DNA from: Bacteroidota bacterium
GTDB lineage: Bacteria; Bacteroidota; Ignavibacteria; UBA10030; UBA8401
NCBI GenBank assembly: GCA_030679145.1
Contig: JAUXTU010000121.1
Coordinates: forward strand, 1-64,000
Direction: 5' to 3'
Length of the DNA stretch: 64,000 bases
Shown: positions 52,306-62,792 of the stretch, in pieces
Numbering within the stretch: position 1 is the stretch's first letter
Layout: every line of letters begins with the position of its first letter
The notes under the pieces: model-generated
Seen by the model: only the letters and a program-made list of their open reading frames with translations
Databases searched by the model: none
Told to the model about the DNA's origin: nothing
Position numbers and translations under genes: made by a program

Positions 52306-53415
52306 TGTTTGAATCATCGAAAATAGAATTGCAAAAACTACAAGAACGTCTCACCCAACTCCGGGGGTATCTTTGACATCGAACTCAAACAAAGCGAGAT
52401 AGATGCCCTCCAGCAAAAAACTACGGAACCAAATTTCTGGAATGATAATGTTGCTGCACAGAAAGTGATGCAGGAGATCAATTCACGTAAATCATGGGTT
52501 GATTCCTGGATGACGTCCAAGCAAATGCTTGATGATGCTCATACACTCATCGAGCTTGCCGAAGAATCACAGGATGAGACGTTACAGAATGACATCGACC
52601 ATGAATTAGTAAAGGTCAAGAATGTTTTTGCGGATATTGAATTCCGAAACATGCTTAGCGGAGATGACGATAAACGGACTGCGATCTTAACAGTGCATTC
52701 TGGTGCAGGCGGAACAGAGTCTCAGGATTGGGCTGAAATGTTATTACGGATGTATTCACGATGGTGCGAAAAAAAAGGATATAAAATCTCTCTTGCAGAG
52801 CGGCAGGAGGGTGATGGAGCAGGTATAAAAAGTGCCACGATTGAGGTCGTTGGAGATTATGCATTCGGATATTTGAAAGCAGAAATTGGTGTTCATCGTT
52901 TAGTGAGAATTTCACCGTTTGATGCAAATAAACGCAGACATACCTCTTTCGCATCCGTTTTTGTTTACCCTGAGATAGAAGATGATGTTGCGATAGAAGT
53001 TAATCCTGCCGATGTTGAAATGGATACCTATCGTGCTGGTGGTAAGGGAGGACAGAATGTGAACAAAGTTGAGACCGCTGTTCGGTTACGTCATATACCC
53101 AGCGGAGTTGTCGTTGCGTGTCAGGAAGAGCGTTCACAATTTCAAAATCGTGAACGTGCAATGAAAATGTTGAAATCCCGATTATATCAAATTCGGAAAG
53201 AAGAAGAAGAGGCACGGCTTGCAGCTATCGAAGGGACAAAAAAGAAAATAGAATGGGGAAGCCAGATCCGTTCGTATGTATTTCATCCGTACAATATGGT
53301 CAAAGATCATCGTACCGAAGAAGAAACCAGTGATACGCAGGGTGTCATGGATGGCGAGTTAGATAAATTCATCAAAGCATATTTAATGCAGTCCAGCAAT
53401 CACAACGTTGCTTAA
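52305..53415 (+). CDS. prfB: Peptide chain release factor 2, with programmed +1 frameshift
   Basis: Read as ATG 52305 for 23 codons to CTT TGA, then +1 from 52375 to the TAA at 53413-53415, giving 369 residues, the usual RF2 length. RF2 recognises UGA and UAA stop codons. The SPF anticodon-like tripeptide falls at ~residue 203 and the catalytic GGQ at 248-250, within two residues of E. coli RF2. The gene lies between the AtuA unit and the Lol-type permeases with almost no spacing. A conventional caller will miss the first 23 codons. Confidence 0.96.
52360..52377 (+). promoter_or_regulatory. RF2 autoregulatory frameshift site
   Basis: CCGGGGGTATCTTTGAC contains a Shine-Dalgarno-like GGGGG, the slippery CTT codon (52371-52373) and the in-frame TGA (52374-52376) followed by C. 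Low RF2 delays termination and the ribosome shifts +1 from CTT to TTT, restoring the RF2 frame. Only the first base of the canonical AGGGGGT differs. Confidence 0.96.
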
Positions 53416-53416
53416 C

Positions 53417-54646
53417 ATGAAATTTACTTCATTTACCGCAATACGTTTTCTACAGTTCCAAAAATCTTCTCGATCACAGAGTTTTATTTCTTTTGTTACT
53501 CTTATTGCCATCACCGGTGTTATGCTTGGTGTTGCATCGCTTATCATTGCGTTGACAATACTGGGCGGTTTTGAAAAAGAACTAAAAGAAAAAGTGATCG
53601 GTTTTGCTACACACATTCAAGTCACAACATATACAAACCAACCGATCAAGTATTATCAAAACATTGAAGAAAAATTAAAAAAAGAGATACCACAAATTCG
53701 CTCCGTATCTGCATATGTAGCCAAAGAGGGGATGATCAATTATGGTGATGTGACTGAAGGTATCATCATTAAAGGCATGGAACAGGTTTCCGTTGAGTCT
53801 GGTGTTAAAAAATACCTTGTTCAAGGAAATATCAATTTTGAGAAGATCGATGATAGGTTATACGGTTGTGTCATAGGCAAGAAATTATTGAATACCCTTG
53901 GTGCACAACTTAACGACACAGTATTTGTCTTTGGTTTACAAGGTCATATTCAAACATCAATTGCTCCAAATGTGATTGCATTTGTTATCCGGGGTGTGTA
54001 TGAATCCGGTATGGCAGAATATGACGATATCTATCTTTTTGCTGGAATTCCATCAGTTCAACAGTTGATCAATTTTGAAGAGGCAGTTACAGGTTTTGAA
54101 GTGATGGTAGAAAATGTCGATCATTCACCGGAAATTTCAAAATCTATCATGGATGTTTTGGGATATCCCTTCAATGCAAGAACTCTCTTCCAATTATATC
54201 GAAATTTATTTACCTGGATTGAATTACAGAAGCAGCCCATCCCATTGATTTTGGGACTTATCATTGCGGTTGCTGCAGTGAACATCATCGGTACGTTGTT
54301 AATGCTTGTCCTTGAGAAACGTAAGCAAGTCGGAATATTGCGCTCACTAGGTGCATCAGCAGGTGATATCAAAAGAATTTTCTTGATGAACGGAACGATC
54401 ATTGCAATTGTCGGGATCATTTTAGGTAATGTTTTTGCATTCTCTGTCTGTTGGTTGCAGTTGGAATATCAGTTCTTCTCTCTGCCGTCCACAATTTATT
54501 TTATGAAAACAGTTCCGATATATTTTGAAATTGAGAATTTTGCGATTGTTTCACTGATAAGTTTTGTTCTGTGTATTATTGCCGCCTATATTCCTGCGCG
54601 GCTTGCCTCTAAACTTGATCCAATTAAAGCAATACGACTGGGATAA
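53417..54646 (+). CDS. Lipoprotein-releasing ABC transporter permease (LolC/LolE family) 1
   Basis: 409 residues from ATG 53417, one base after prfB. MacB/FtsX-fold permease: a transmembrane helix near residues 25-50, a periplasmic domain of ~220 residues, then three C-terminal helices, with KRKQVGILRSLGASAGDIKRIF as the coupling region. With the next two genes it forms a LolCDE-like exporter releasing lipoproteins from the inner membrane. Confidence 0.9.
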   Translation: MKFTSFTAIRFLQFQKSSRSQSFISFVTLIAITGVMLGVASLIIALTILGGFEKELKEKVIGFATHIQVTTYTNQPIKYYQNIEEKLKKEIPQIRSVSAYVAKEGMINYGDVTEGIIIKGMEQVSVESGVKKYLVQGNINFEKIDDRLYGCVIGKKLLNTLGAQLNDTVFVFGLQGHIQTSIAPNVIAFVIRGVYESGMAEYDDIYLFAGIPSVQQLINFEEAVTGFEVMVENVDHSPEISKSIMDVLGYPFNARTLFQLYRNLFTWIELQKQPIPLILGLIIAVAAVNIIGTLLMLVLEKRKQVGILRSLGASAGDIKRIFLMNGTIIAIVGIILGNVFAFSVCWLQLEYQFFSLPSTIYFMKTVPIYFEIENFAIVSLISFVLCIIAAYIPARLASKLDPIKAIRLG

Positions 54647-55866
54647 TGAAATATACTTTCTTCATAGCGAAACGATATCTGCTTGCAAAAAAAGATGCAA
54701 GTTTTATTACTGTTATCTCACTGATCTCAATTTTTGGCGTGACCATCGGTGTTGCTGCCCTTATCGTTGTCCTTTCGGTATTTAATGGTTTTAATGGGCT
54801 TGTATCCGATATATTGATTGGATTTGATCCACATGTAAGAGTTCTGACAACGAAAAATGCAACATCTTCAGATCTAAAAAACCTTAAAACTGAATTATCT
54901 TCCACAAATGATATCTCTGCGAAGTCGGAATTTGTTTCAGGAAAAGGAATGTTGGTATCGAAGAAAACAACAAAGGTAATTTTTATTAGAGGGTTGGAAA
55001 CAGAATCAATTTCTAAAGTGTCCGGTGTAACTTCAAGCTTGATTATCGGAACAACAAAGTTTACAGAAGAAAATGATGAAATTGTGATTGGATATAGCCT
55101 TGCAGATAAATTAGGAATTGGTGTTGACGATACGGTTTATGTTGTAACTACCGCAAGTGTTCAAAATGCATTGTCCGGAATTGCGTTGCCTCAATTGTTT
55201 GTACTGAAAGTCGTAGGAATTTACGAAGCAAGAAATAAAGATTATGACGGGCTTTATGCATTTACATCGTTGGCTACGGCAAAACAATTGTTTGCATCAA
55301 AAAATGTTCAAGGATTTGATATTCGATTGAACTCTATTAATGATACTGAATCTTTCGTGGAAACGATACGCACACGGTATGGCGAAAGATTTATTATACA
55401 GTCCTGGTATGATCTTCACAAAGATCTCTATTCGGTCATGCAAGTGGAACGATGGACTGCTTTCATCATCCTTACGTTGATCATTGCTGTGGCTTCATTT
55501 AATCTATTAGGTTCTTTAACAATGACGGTAATAGAAAAAACCCGTGATATTGGAATCCTGAAAGCTATGGGAGCGACGCAAAAAGATATTCTTTCAATCT
55601 TCCGTCTTGAAGGAATTCTTGTGGGGATATTCGGATCCCTTTTTGGTCTTGGATTGGGAACATTGATCTGCTGGATGCAAATCAAATTCCAATTCTTTGC
55701 ACTCGATTCAAATGTGTATATCATACCGGCAATACCAATAGAGATGAGAACATCGGACCTGATCCTTGTTCCGCTTTCCGCATTAATTCTTTGTTCACTT
55801 GCAGCATATTATCCGTCGAAGCGGGCAGCACAGTTGCAGCCGTCAGACGCAGTTCGTTGGGAGTAA
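54646..55866 (+). CDS. Lipoprotein-releasing ABC transporter permease (LolC/LolE family) 2
   Basis: 406 residues, ATG overlapping the previous TAA by one base. Same topology as its neighbour: FFIAKRYLLAKKDASFITVISLISI start, periplasmic domain, and EKTRDIGILKAMGATQKDILSIF coupling segment. Two diverged permeases point to a heterodimer (LolC plus LolE) rather than a single LolF. Which one is C and which E cannot be decided. Confidence 0.9.
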   Translation: MKYTFFIAKRYLLAKKDASFITVISLISIFGVTIGVAALIVVLSVFNGFNGLVSDILIGFDPHVRVLTTKNATSSDLKNLKTELSSTNDISAKSEFVSGKGMLVSKKTTKVIFIRGLETESISKVSGVTSSLIIGTTKFTEENDEIVIGYSLADKLGIGVDDTVYVVTTASVQNALSGIALPQLFVLKVVGIYEARNKDYDGLYAFTSLATAKQLFASKNVQGFDIRLNSINDTESFVETIRTRYGERFIIQSWYDLHKDLYSVMQVERWTAFIILTLIIAVASFNLLGSLTMTVIEKTRDIGILKAMGATQKDILSIFRLEGILVGIFGSLFGLGLGTLICWMQIKFQFFALDSNVYIIPAIPIEMRTSDLILVPLSALILCSLAAYYPSKRAAQLQPSDAVRWE

Positions 55867-56537
55867 TGATGATCCTTGAAATTAAAAATATCCATAAGCA
55901 ATACTATACAGGAATATCAAATCAACTTAATGTGTTGAAAGGGATTTCGCTTTCGATCAACTCTGGAGAGATTATTTCTGTTGTTGGACAATCAGGTGCA
56001 GGAAAAAGTACGTTAGTCCATATTTTGGGATTACTAGACCGTCCATCAAAAGGTGAAATCATTTTTGATGATAAGGATGTAACAAATCTTTCTGATGAGC
56101 AAATTTCAAAAATTAGAAACCTCAATATCGGCTTCGTTTTTCAGTTCCATCATTTATTACCGGAATTTACCGCTTTGGAGAATGTGATGATGCCTGCTTT
56201 GATTGCTGGGAAGAATGGAAAAGAGGAAATGAGCAAAGCAAAATCTCTACTCAACGAAGTGGGATTGTCTCATAGAGAAAACCACAGACCAAATGAGCTT
56301 TCAGGTGGGGAACAACAACGAGTTGCCGTAGCACGGTCATTGATGAATTCACCTAAGATCATCTTTGCGGATGAACCATCCGGTAATTTGGATGCAGAGA
56401 ATGCCGAAAAATTGCACGATCTTCTCTTTAATCTACGAACAAAGTATAACCAAACCTTCGTTATTGTTACTCATAATAAGGACCTTGCGAACAGATCAGA
56501 CCGTATTATTACCCTTTCTAATGGAATAATTGTATAA
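55866..56537 (+). CDS. lolD: Lipoprotein-releasing ABC transporter ATPase (LolD-like)
   Basis: 223 residues from ATG 55866 (ATGATG; 55869 is equally possible), overlapping the permease stop by one base. Walker A GQSGAGKST, Q-loop region FVFQFHHLLPEFTALENVMMP, signature LSGGEQQRVAVARS and Walker B IIFADEP are all present. The MacB/LolD form of the family is clear from the Q-loop and the short length. Confidence 0.93.
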   Translation: MMILEIKNIHKQYYTGISNQLNVLKGISLSINSGEIISVVGQSGAGKSTLVHILGLLDRPSKGEIIFDDKDVTNLSDEQISKIRNLNIGFVFQFHHLLPEFTALENVMMPALIAGKNGKEEMSKAKSLLNEVGLSHRENHRPNELSGGEQQRVAVARSLMNSPKIIFADEPSGNLDAENAEKLHDLLFNLRTKYNQTFVIVTHNKDLANRSDRIITLSNGIIV

Positions 56538-56556
56538 ATTTGAGTTGTCAAAAATA

Positions 56557-56585
56557 TTGACTTATGACTATTTTGTCGTTATATT
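56557..56585 (+). promoter_or_regulatory. Promoter of groES-groEL
   Basis: TTGACT (56557-56562), 17 bases, TATATT (56580-56585): a near-consensus sigma70 promoter whose -10 element runs into the CIRCE operator. Confidence 0.75.
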
Positions 56586-56610
56586 AGCACTCAGAATTAA
56601 AGAGTGCTAA
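56584..56610 (+). promoter_or_regulatory. CIRCE operator (HrcA binding site)
   Basis: TTAGCACTC (56584-56592), nine-base spacer, GAGTGCTAA (56602-56610): a perfect match to the CIRCE consensus. HrcA bound here would block the overlapping promoter; heat titrates HrcA away. hrcA itself is not in the window. Confidence 0.97.
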
Positions 56611-56663
56611 TATATAAAATCTACTATAAGTTACAATAAATCAACATGTTATAAGGAGGTATT

Positions 56664-56954
56664 ATGAAAATTCACCCATTATCAGATCGAATTGTTGTAA
56701 AACCAGCTGAAGCTGAAGAAAAGACCAAGGGTGGTCTTTATCTTCCTGACACAGCAAAGGAAAAACCGGTTTGGGGAGAAGTTATTGCTGTTGGTCCGGG
56801 CAAAACTTCAGATGACGGAAAAAAAATTGCAATGGAAGTAAAAGTTGGCGATAAAGTGTTATACGGAAAATATTCCGGCACAGAAGTTTCCGTTGATGGA
56901 CAAGAAGTTCTCATCATGCGTGAAAGCGACATCTTTGCAATTATGCCGAAATAA
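56664..56954 (+). CDS. groES: Co-chaperonin GroES
   Basis: 96 residues, the standard GroES heptamer subunit that caps GroEL. The start [12 protein letters not shown], the mobile loop [16 protein letters not shown]-like segment ([18 protein letters not shown]) and [14 protein letters not shown] are conserved. AAGGAGG (56653-56659) precedes the ATG. groEL follows 36 bases later under the same CIRCE-controlled promoter. Confidence 0.98.
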   Translation: MKIHPLSDRIVVKPAEAEEKTKGGLYLPDTAKEKPVWGEVIAVGPGKTSDDGKKIAMEVKVGDKVLYGKYSGTEVSVDGQEVLIMRESDIFAIMPK

Positions 56955-58625
<1,671 letters not shown>

Positions 58626-58633
58626 TATTTCCC

Positions 58634-58656
58634 GCAAACCTTGACAAGGTTTTTGC
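58634..58656. repeat. Short palindrome related to AACCTT...AAGGTT
   Basis: GCAAACCTTG (58634-58643), then A, then CAAGGTTTTTGC: an eight- to ten-bp hairpin with the AACCTTG/CAAGGTT core of the palindromes at 21114 and 61385. It lies between groEL and its terminator. Confidence 0.6.
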
Positions 58657-58662
58657 TAATTT

Positions 58663-58697
58663 AACCCTCAGTCAAAGTTCTTGGCTGAGGGTTTTTT
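58663..58697 (+). terminator. Intrinsic terminator after groEL
   Basis: AACCCTCAGTCAA (58663-58675) pairs with TTGGCTGAGGGTT (58681-58693), 13 bp with one G-U pair and an AGTTC loop, followed by TTTT. Strong. Confidence 0.9.
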
Positions 58698-58733
58698 ATT
58701 TTCTATATTTCAGAAATGAAAGGATTATAAAAT

Positions 58734-59930
58734 ATGTCCCTACAACACAAAGTCGATGAAATTCAACAAAAACTTCTGGAATATAAATTTGATGGATGGT
58801 TGATCTATAATTTCCGAGGAACCAATCAATTTGCCTCTAAAATACTGGAAATGTCTTCCGGAAAACTTTCCTCACGTCGTTATTTTTATTTTATACCTGC
58901 CAAAGGGGTACCGCAAAAATTGGTTCATAGCATTGAGCAGTATGATCTTGACCATTTACCCGGGGAAAAGACGATCTACAATCAATGGAAGACACTGCAT
59001 GAAGGATTGAGAAAACTTCTTTCCGGTTCCAAGAATATCTGCATGGAATACTCTCCAAATAATGATATTCCTTATTTGTCCAAAGTTGATGCTGGCACGA
59101 TTGAATTTATCCGAACGTTTGGAGTAAATATCATCTCTTCTGGAGATATTGTCCAATATTTTGAAGCACGGTGGAATGATGAGCAATACAACAATGCTCA
59201 GGATACGGCAAAAATTTTATTGAAGACGATTGATAAGGCATTCAGCTTTATCGGTGATAATTTACGGAGTGACAAGAAAGTAACAGAGTACGATGTTCAA
59301 CAATTGATCATGAGTGAATTTGCAACACATAATCTTGTGACCTATGCTCCGGCAAATTGTTCAGTTAATGGCAATGGTGCGAATCCACATTATGATCCCA
59401 GTTCAGAACAATCCTCCGAGATTAAAAAAGGAGATTATGTACTTATCGATTGGTGGGCAAAGAAGAAAAAGCTGGGATCTGTTTATGCTGATTTTACATG
59501 GGTTGGTTATGCTGGAACTGAGATTCCTAAAAAATATCAAGAAGTATTCGATATTGTCAAAGGTTCACGCGATGCTGCTGTTGATTATTTGAAAAAAGAA
59601 TTTGCTGCAGGACGAAAAGTGCGGGGATGTGATGTTGACGATGTAACCCGAAAATTCATTGAAGACCGCGGGTATGGTAAATACTTTGTCCATCGAACTG
59701 GTCATAATATCGGCGAAGAAGTTCATGGGAATGGAACACACATCGATAATTTTGAAACAATGGATGTGAGGGAGATTATTCCGGAAACCTGTTTTTCAAT
59801 TGAACCTGGAATTTATTTACCGGGAGAATTTGGAATTCGTCTGGAGATTGATGTATATATCTCTAAAAACAAGGATGTGATATTACTTGGAGATAAATAT
59901 CAAAAAGAAATAGTTAAGATTGAATGTTAA
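58734..59930 (+). CDS. M24-family metallopeptidase (Xaa-Pro aminopeptidase-like)
   Basis: 398 residues. Pita-bread fold of the M24B type: an N-terminal creatinase-like domain (~residues 1-140), then metal ligands in VLIDWWA, VYADFTWVG, HRTGHNIGEEVHG, SIEPGIYLPGEFG and RLEIDVYI. It most resembles Xaa-Pro peptidases; activity on a specific dipeptide is unknown. It has no signal peptide. It converges with argH. Confidence 0.88.
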   Translation: MSLQHKVDEIQQKLLEYKFDGWLIYNFRGTNQFASKILEMSSGKLSSRRYFYFIPAKGVPQKLVHSIEQYDLDHLPGEKTIYNQWKTLHEGLRKLLSGSKNICMEYSPNNDIPYLSKVDAGTIEFIRTFGVNIISSGDIVQYFEARWNDEQYNNAQDTAKILLKTIDKAFSFIGDNLRSDKKVTEYDVQQLIMSEFATHNLVTYAPANCSVNGNGANPHYDPSSEQSSEIKKGDYVLIDWWAKKKKLGSVYADFTWVGYAGTEIPKKYQEVFDIVKGSRDAAVDYLKKEFAAGRKVRGCDVDDVTRKFIEDRGYGKYFVHRTGHNIGEEVHGNGTHIDNFETMDVREIIPETCFSIEPGIYLPGEFGIRLEIDVYISKNKDVILLGDKYQKEIVKIEC

Positions 59931-59971
59931 TGGGATCAATAAAAATGCTGGTTTTTCATTAGATAAAAATT

Positions 59972-61363
59972 TTATTTTTTTGTCTTTAACATCCTTGTCC
60001 AATGAACTATCTGCTTCTTCACTTCGTTTGGTGCTGTGCTTCCCGAAGATTTTTTATGCGCTATAGAATTGTGCGGATCAAGTAATTCAAATAGATCTTC
60101 CGAGATCTTATGAGAGAATTTATGAAGTTCTTTCAACGTCAGTTTCGAAAGAGATGTTTGATGTTCAATGCAATATCCAACAATCCTTCCGGTGATCGAA
60201 TGTGCTTCACGGAACGGAACTCCCTGTTGAACAAGATAATCTGCAATTTCTGTCGCAGTTAAAAAATCATTCTTCAATTCTTCTTCAAATCGCTGTTTAT
60301 CAAATTTTGTATGAATGTAAACGTGCGTCATAATGTAAACACACTCACGCGTTGTATTCACTGCGTCGAATAATGGCAGTTTATCTTCTTGCATATCGCG
60401 ATTATAGGCGAGGGGTAGACCTTTCATCAGCGTGAGGATATTCATCAGATCGCCGTACACACGTCCGACTTTACCACGGGTCAATTCAGCCATATCAGGA
60501 TTCTTTTTTTGCGGCATAATGCTGCTGCCCGTCGTATATGCATCGTCGATCTTTGCAAAATTGAATTCTTGCGATGTCCACAGAACAAGTTCTTCGGACA
60601 TTCTGCTTAGGTGCATCATAATCCCGCTGCAGACAGAAACAAACTCAATGATATAATCCCGATCTGATACTGCATCGATGCTATTTTCAAGTACACTGTC
60701 AAATCCCAGTTTTTTTGCTACAAATGTTCTGTCAATCGGGAATGATGTTCCAGCCATTGCTGCAGCACCAAGTGGAAGACGATTTACACGTTTATAACAA
60801 TCTGTAAGTCGTTCGTAGTCACGTTCCAACATTGAAACATATGCCAGAAGATGATGGGAAAGGAGGATTGGCTGTGCGCGCTGTAAATGCGTATAGCCGG
60901 GCATAATTGTTCCGAAATGTTTTTCCGATTTATAAAGAAGAACACGCTGGAATTGAGCTACAAGTTTTTTTATTTCAATGATGGCAGAGCGGAGATATAA
61001 CCGTTCATCAAGAGCGACTTGATCATTCCGGCTTCGTCCTGTATGCAGTTTCCCGCCCATCGGTCCGACTTTTTGGATCAGCCGCTGTTCGATTGCCATG
61101 TGAATATCTTCTTTGTCCCACGAGAGGTCGAGTTTACCTGATTCAATTTCGGTAAGAATGTCTTTCAACCCTTTTCGGATTCGCCGCATTTCTTCAGGAG
61201 TCACAATCTTACAAGCGGCAAGCATCTCAACGTGGGCAATACTGCCTTGAATATCTTCTTGATATAATGTTTTATCGATGTCTATGGAGGAGGAGAATCG
61301 TAATGCTGCTTCGGATAATGCAGTTTTGAATCTGCCGCCCCATAATGATTTTGACTGTGACAT
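59972..61363 (-). CDS. argH: Argininosuccinate lyase
   Basis: 463 residues from ATG 61363, chosen because GGAG (minus strand, 61370-61373) lies six bases ahead; a longer opening upstream falls in a repeat. It cleaves argininosuccinate to arginine and fumarate. The superfamily signature GSSIMPQKKNPD is present, as are WGGRF at the start and HTGRSRNDQVALDERL. No other arg genes are nearby. Confidence 0.96.
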   Translation of the reverse strand: MSQSKSLWGGRFKTALSEAALRFSSSIDIDKTLYQEDIQGSIAHVEMLAACKIVTPEEMRRIRKGLKDILTEIESGKLDLSWDKEDIHMAIEQRLIQKVGPMGGKLHTGRSRNDQVALDERLYLRSAIIEIKKLVAQFQRVLLYKSEKHFGTIMPGYTHLQRAQPILLSHHLLAYVSMLERDYERLTDCYKRVNRLPLGAAAMAGTSFPIDRTFVAKKLGFDSVLENSIDAVSDRDYIIEFVSVCSGIMMHLSRMSEELVLWTSQEFNFAKIDDAYTTGSSIMPQKKNPDMAELTRGKVGRVYGDLMNILTLMKGLPLAYNRDMQEDKLPLFDAVNTTRECVYIMTHVYIHTKFDKQRFEEELKNDFLTATEIADYLVQQGVPFREAHSITGRIVGYCIEHQTSLSKLTLKELHKFSHKISEDLFELLDPHNSIAHKKSSGSTAPNEVKKQIVHWTRMLKTKK

Positions 61364-61384
61364 AATTGGCTCCATTTGTAATAG

Positions 61385-61419
61385 CAATCTTGCGAAGGTT
61401 TTGAACCTTTGCAAGATTG
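61385..61419. repeat. Palindrome CAATCTTGCGAAGGTT...
   Basis: CAATCTTGCGAAGGTT (61385-61400), TTG, then AACCTTTGCAAGATTG (61404-61419): a 16-bp stem with a single G-U/T-G mismatch-type pair. It shares the CTTGCGAAGGTT core with the repeat at 21114-21161. It lies between argH and the ribosomal protein genes. Confidence 0.75.
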
Positions 61420-61435
61420 TAGTGTATAAATATAC

Positions 61436-61465
61436 AAAAAAAAACCTGACTGTATTAGTCAGGTT
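61436..61465 (-). terminator. Intrinsic terminator of the rpsF-rpsR-rplI operon
   Basis: On the minus strand AACCTGACT (61457-61465) pairs with AGTCAGGTT (61443-61451) around a five-base loop, followed by a run of about eight T residues. A further hairpin, AGTTGACTGTCAT paired with ATGATAGTCAACT (61478-61510), lies between it and the rplI stop. Confidence 0.9.
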
Positions 61466-61516
61466 ATATCAAGCTAGAGTTGACTGTCATCTTTAGAATG
61501 ATAGTCAACTAAAAAA

Positions 61517-61960
61517 CTACTCTCTCACAACCCACACTTTCACTTTAGCAGAAACTTTTGTGTGCAGTTTTACCGGCACTTCAAAGATTCCAAGTGTTTT
61601 GATCGGTTCTTCAAGTTCGATAATACGTTTATCGATTGAATAGCCTTTTTCAGTGAGTGATTCAGAGATCATTTGCGAGGTAACAGCGCCGAAGAGTTTA
61701 TCATCTTCGCCGACCTTCATCGTAATGGTCAATGAAATACTGCCGAGTTGTGCTGCTAGTTTTTCGAAATCTTGAACAACTTTTCCTTCTTTTCGAGCAT
61801 GTTGAATCTTTTCTTGCTCAAGGGCTTTCAAGTTTCCTTCGGTTGCGCGAAATGCAATACTTCTCGGGATCAGAAAATTGCGTGCGAAACCATTCTTCAC
61901 TTCAACAACATCTCCGATGTTGCCTAATTGACTGTAATTTTGACGTAAAATAACTTTCAT
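61517..61960 (-). CDS. rplI: 50S ribosomal protein L9
   Basis: 147 residues, normal length. The N-terminal RNA-binding domain (MKVILRQNYSQLGNIGDVVEVKNGFARNFLIP) and the long connecting helix (LEQEKIQHARKEGKV) are diagnostic; the C-terminal domain ends in VKVWVVRE. It is the last gene of the rpsF-rpsR-rplI group, 19 bases after rpsR. Confidence 0.98.
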   Translation of the reverse strand: MKVILRQNYSQLGNIGDVVEVKNGFARNFLIPRSIAFRATEGNLKALEQEKIQHARKEGKVVQDFEKLAAQLGSISLTITMKVGEDDKLFGAVTSQMISESLTEKGYSIDKRIIELEEPIKTLGIFEVPVKLHTKVSAKVKVWVVRE

Positions 61961-61979
61961 ATTCTCAGACCTCTTTCAA

Positions 61980-62324
61980 TTACTTAATGGCTTCAGATGT
62001 GAACGGAAGCAACGCGATATGTCGTGCACGTTTAATAGCCTGCACGAGTTGACGTTGATATTTTGCACTTGTACCTGTGATGCGTTTCGGAATGATCTTA
62101 CCTTGCTCATTGATGAATTTGCGAAGCAATTTTTCATCTTTGTAGTCAATATAGATCGTTCCGGCAGCTGTGAAACGGCAAGCGCGTTTTTTCTTCTGCT
62201 GATTGTCTTTCTTGGCATCTCTGCGATTTCCATCGCGTCCGCCTTTACCATCTCTGCTGTTATATCCGCCGCCATCGCGTCGGTTACCACCACTGTTGCC
62301 GAATGATGATTCTCGTTGTTTCAT
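61980..62324 (-). CDS. rpsR: 30S ribosomal protein S18 with extended N-terminus
   Basis: 114 residues. The S18 core starts near residue 45 ([26 protein letters not shown]) and ends [10 protein letters not shown]. The first ~45 residues are a Gly/Arg/Asp/Asn-rich low-complexity extension ([20 protein letters not shown]), longer than the usual short S18 tail. S18 binds S6, encoded immediately upstream; the start overlaps the rpsF stop by one base. Confidence 0.96.
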   Translation of the reverse strand: MKQRESSFGNSGGNRRDGGGYNSRDGKGGRDGNRRDAKKDNQQKKKRACRFTAAGTIYIDYKDEKLLRKFINEQGKIIPKRITGTSAKYQRQLVQAIKRARHIALLPFTSEAIK

Positions 62325-62710
62325 TAGACTACCGCTCCTTTGCTTGGTTCTTCAGCAACTACAACATCACTGATAGGGGTTTTCTGTCCGACTTCTTTTG
62401 CTTTCAGTGCTTTTTTGTTCAATTCGATTGTCATAAAACGAATGACATTCTCGTTCAGCAGATATTGTCGCTCTAATTTCGCAACGATATCGCCGGGTGC
62501 TTTGAACTCATATAGAACGTAGAACCCATTGTTCTTCTTTTTGATCGCATATGCGAGACGTCGGCGTCCCCATTTTTCCAGGGCACGAAGTTCACCGCCA
62601 TTTTTAAGGATGAAATCTTTGATCTTTTCGATCTCAGTTTCAACCTGTGCATCTTCAAGAGTGGCATTAATGATAATGACCGACTCATAGATTCTTGTTT
62701 GATATTGCAT
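62324..62710 (-). CDS. rpsF: 30S ribosomal protein S6
   Basis: 128 residues. The ferredoxin-like S6 fold shows [23 protein letters not shown] and [23 protein letters not shown]. The C-terminal tail is acidic/Ala-rich. It precedes rpsR directly; the ssb gene often found between them is absent. AGGAGG (minus strand, 62717-62722) precedes the start. Confidence 0.97.
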   Translation of the reverse strand: MQYQTRIYESVIIINATLEDAQVETEIEKIKDFILKNGGELRALEKWGRRRLAYAIKKKNNGFYVLYEFKAPGDIVAKLERQYLLNENVIRFMTIELNKKALKAKEVGQKTPISDVVVAEEPSKGAVV

Positions 62711-62792
62711 TAAAAAATCCTCCTATGGACTTTTGACCCCATCTCATTGTATTTGGATGGAGTAGGTTATGTTTTCAGTTTTTATAAAAAAC

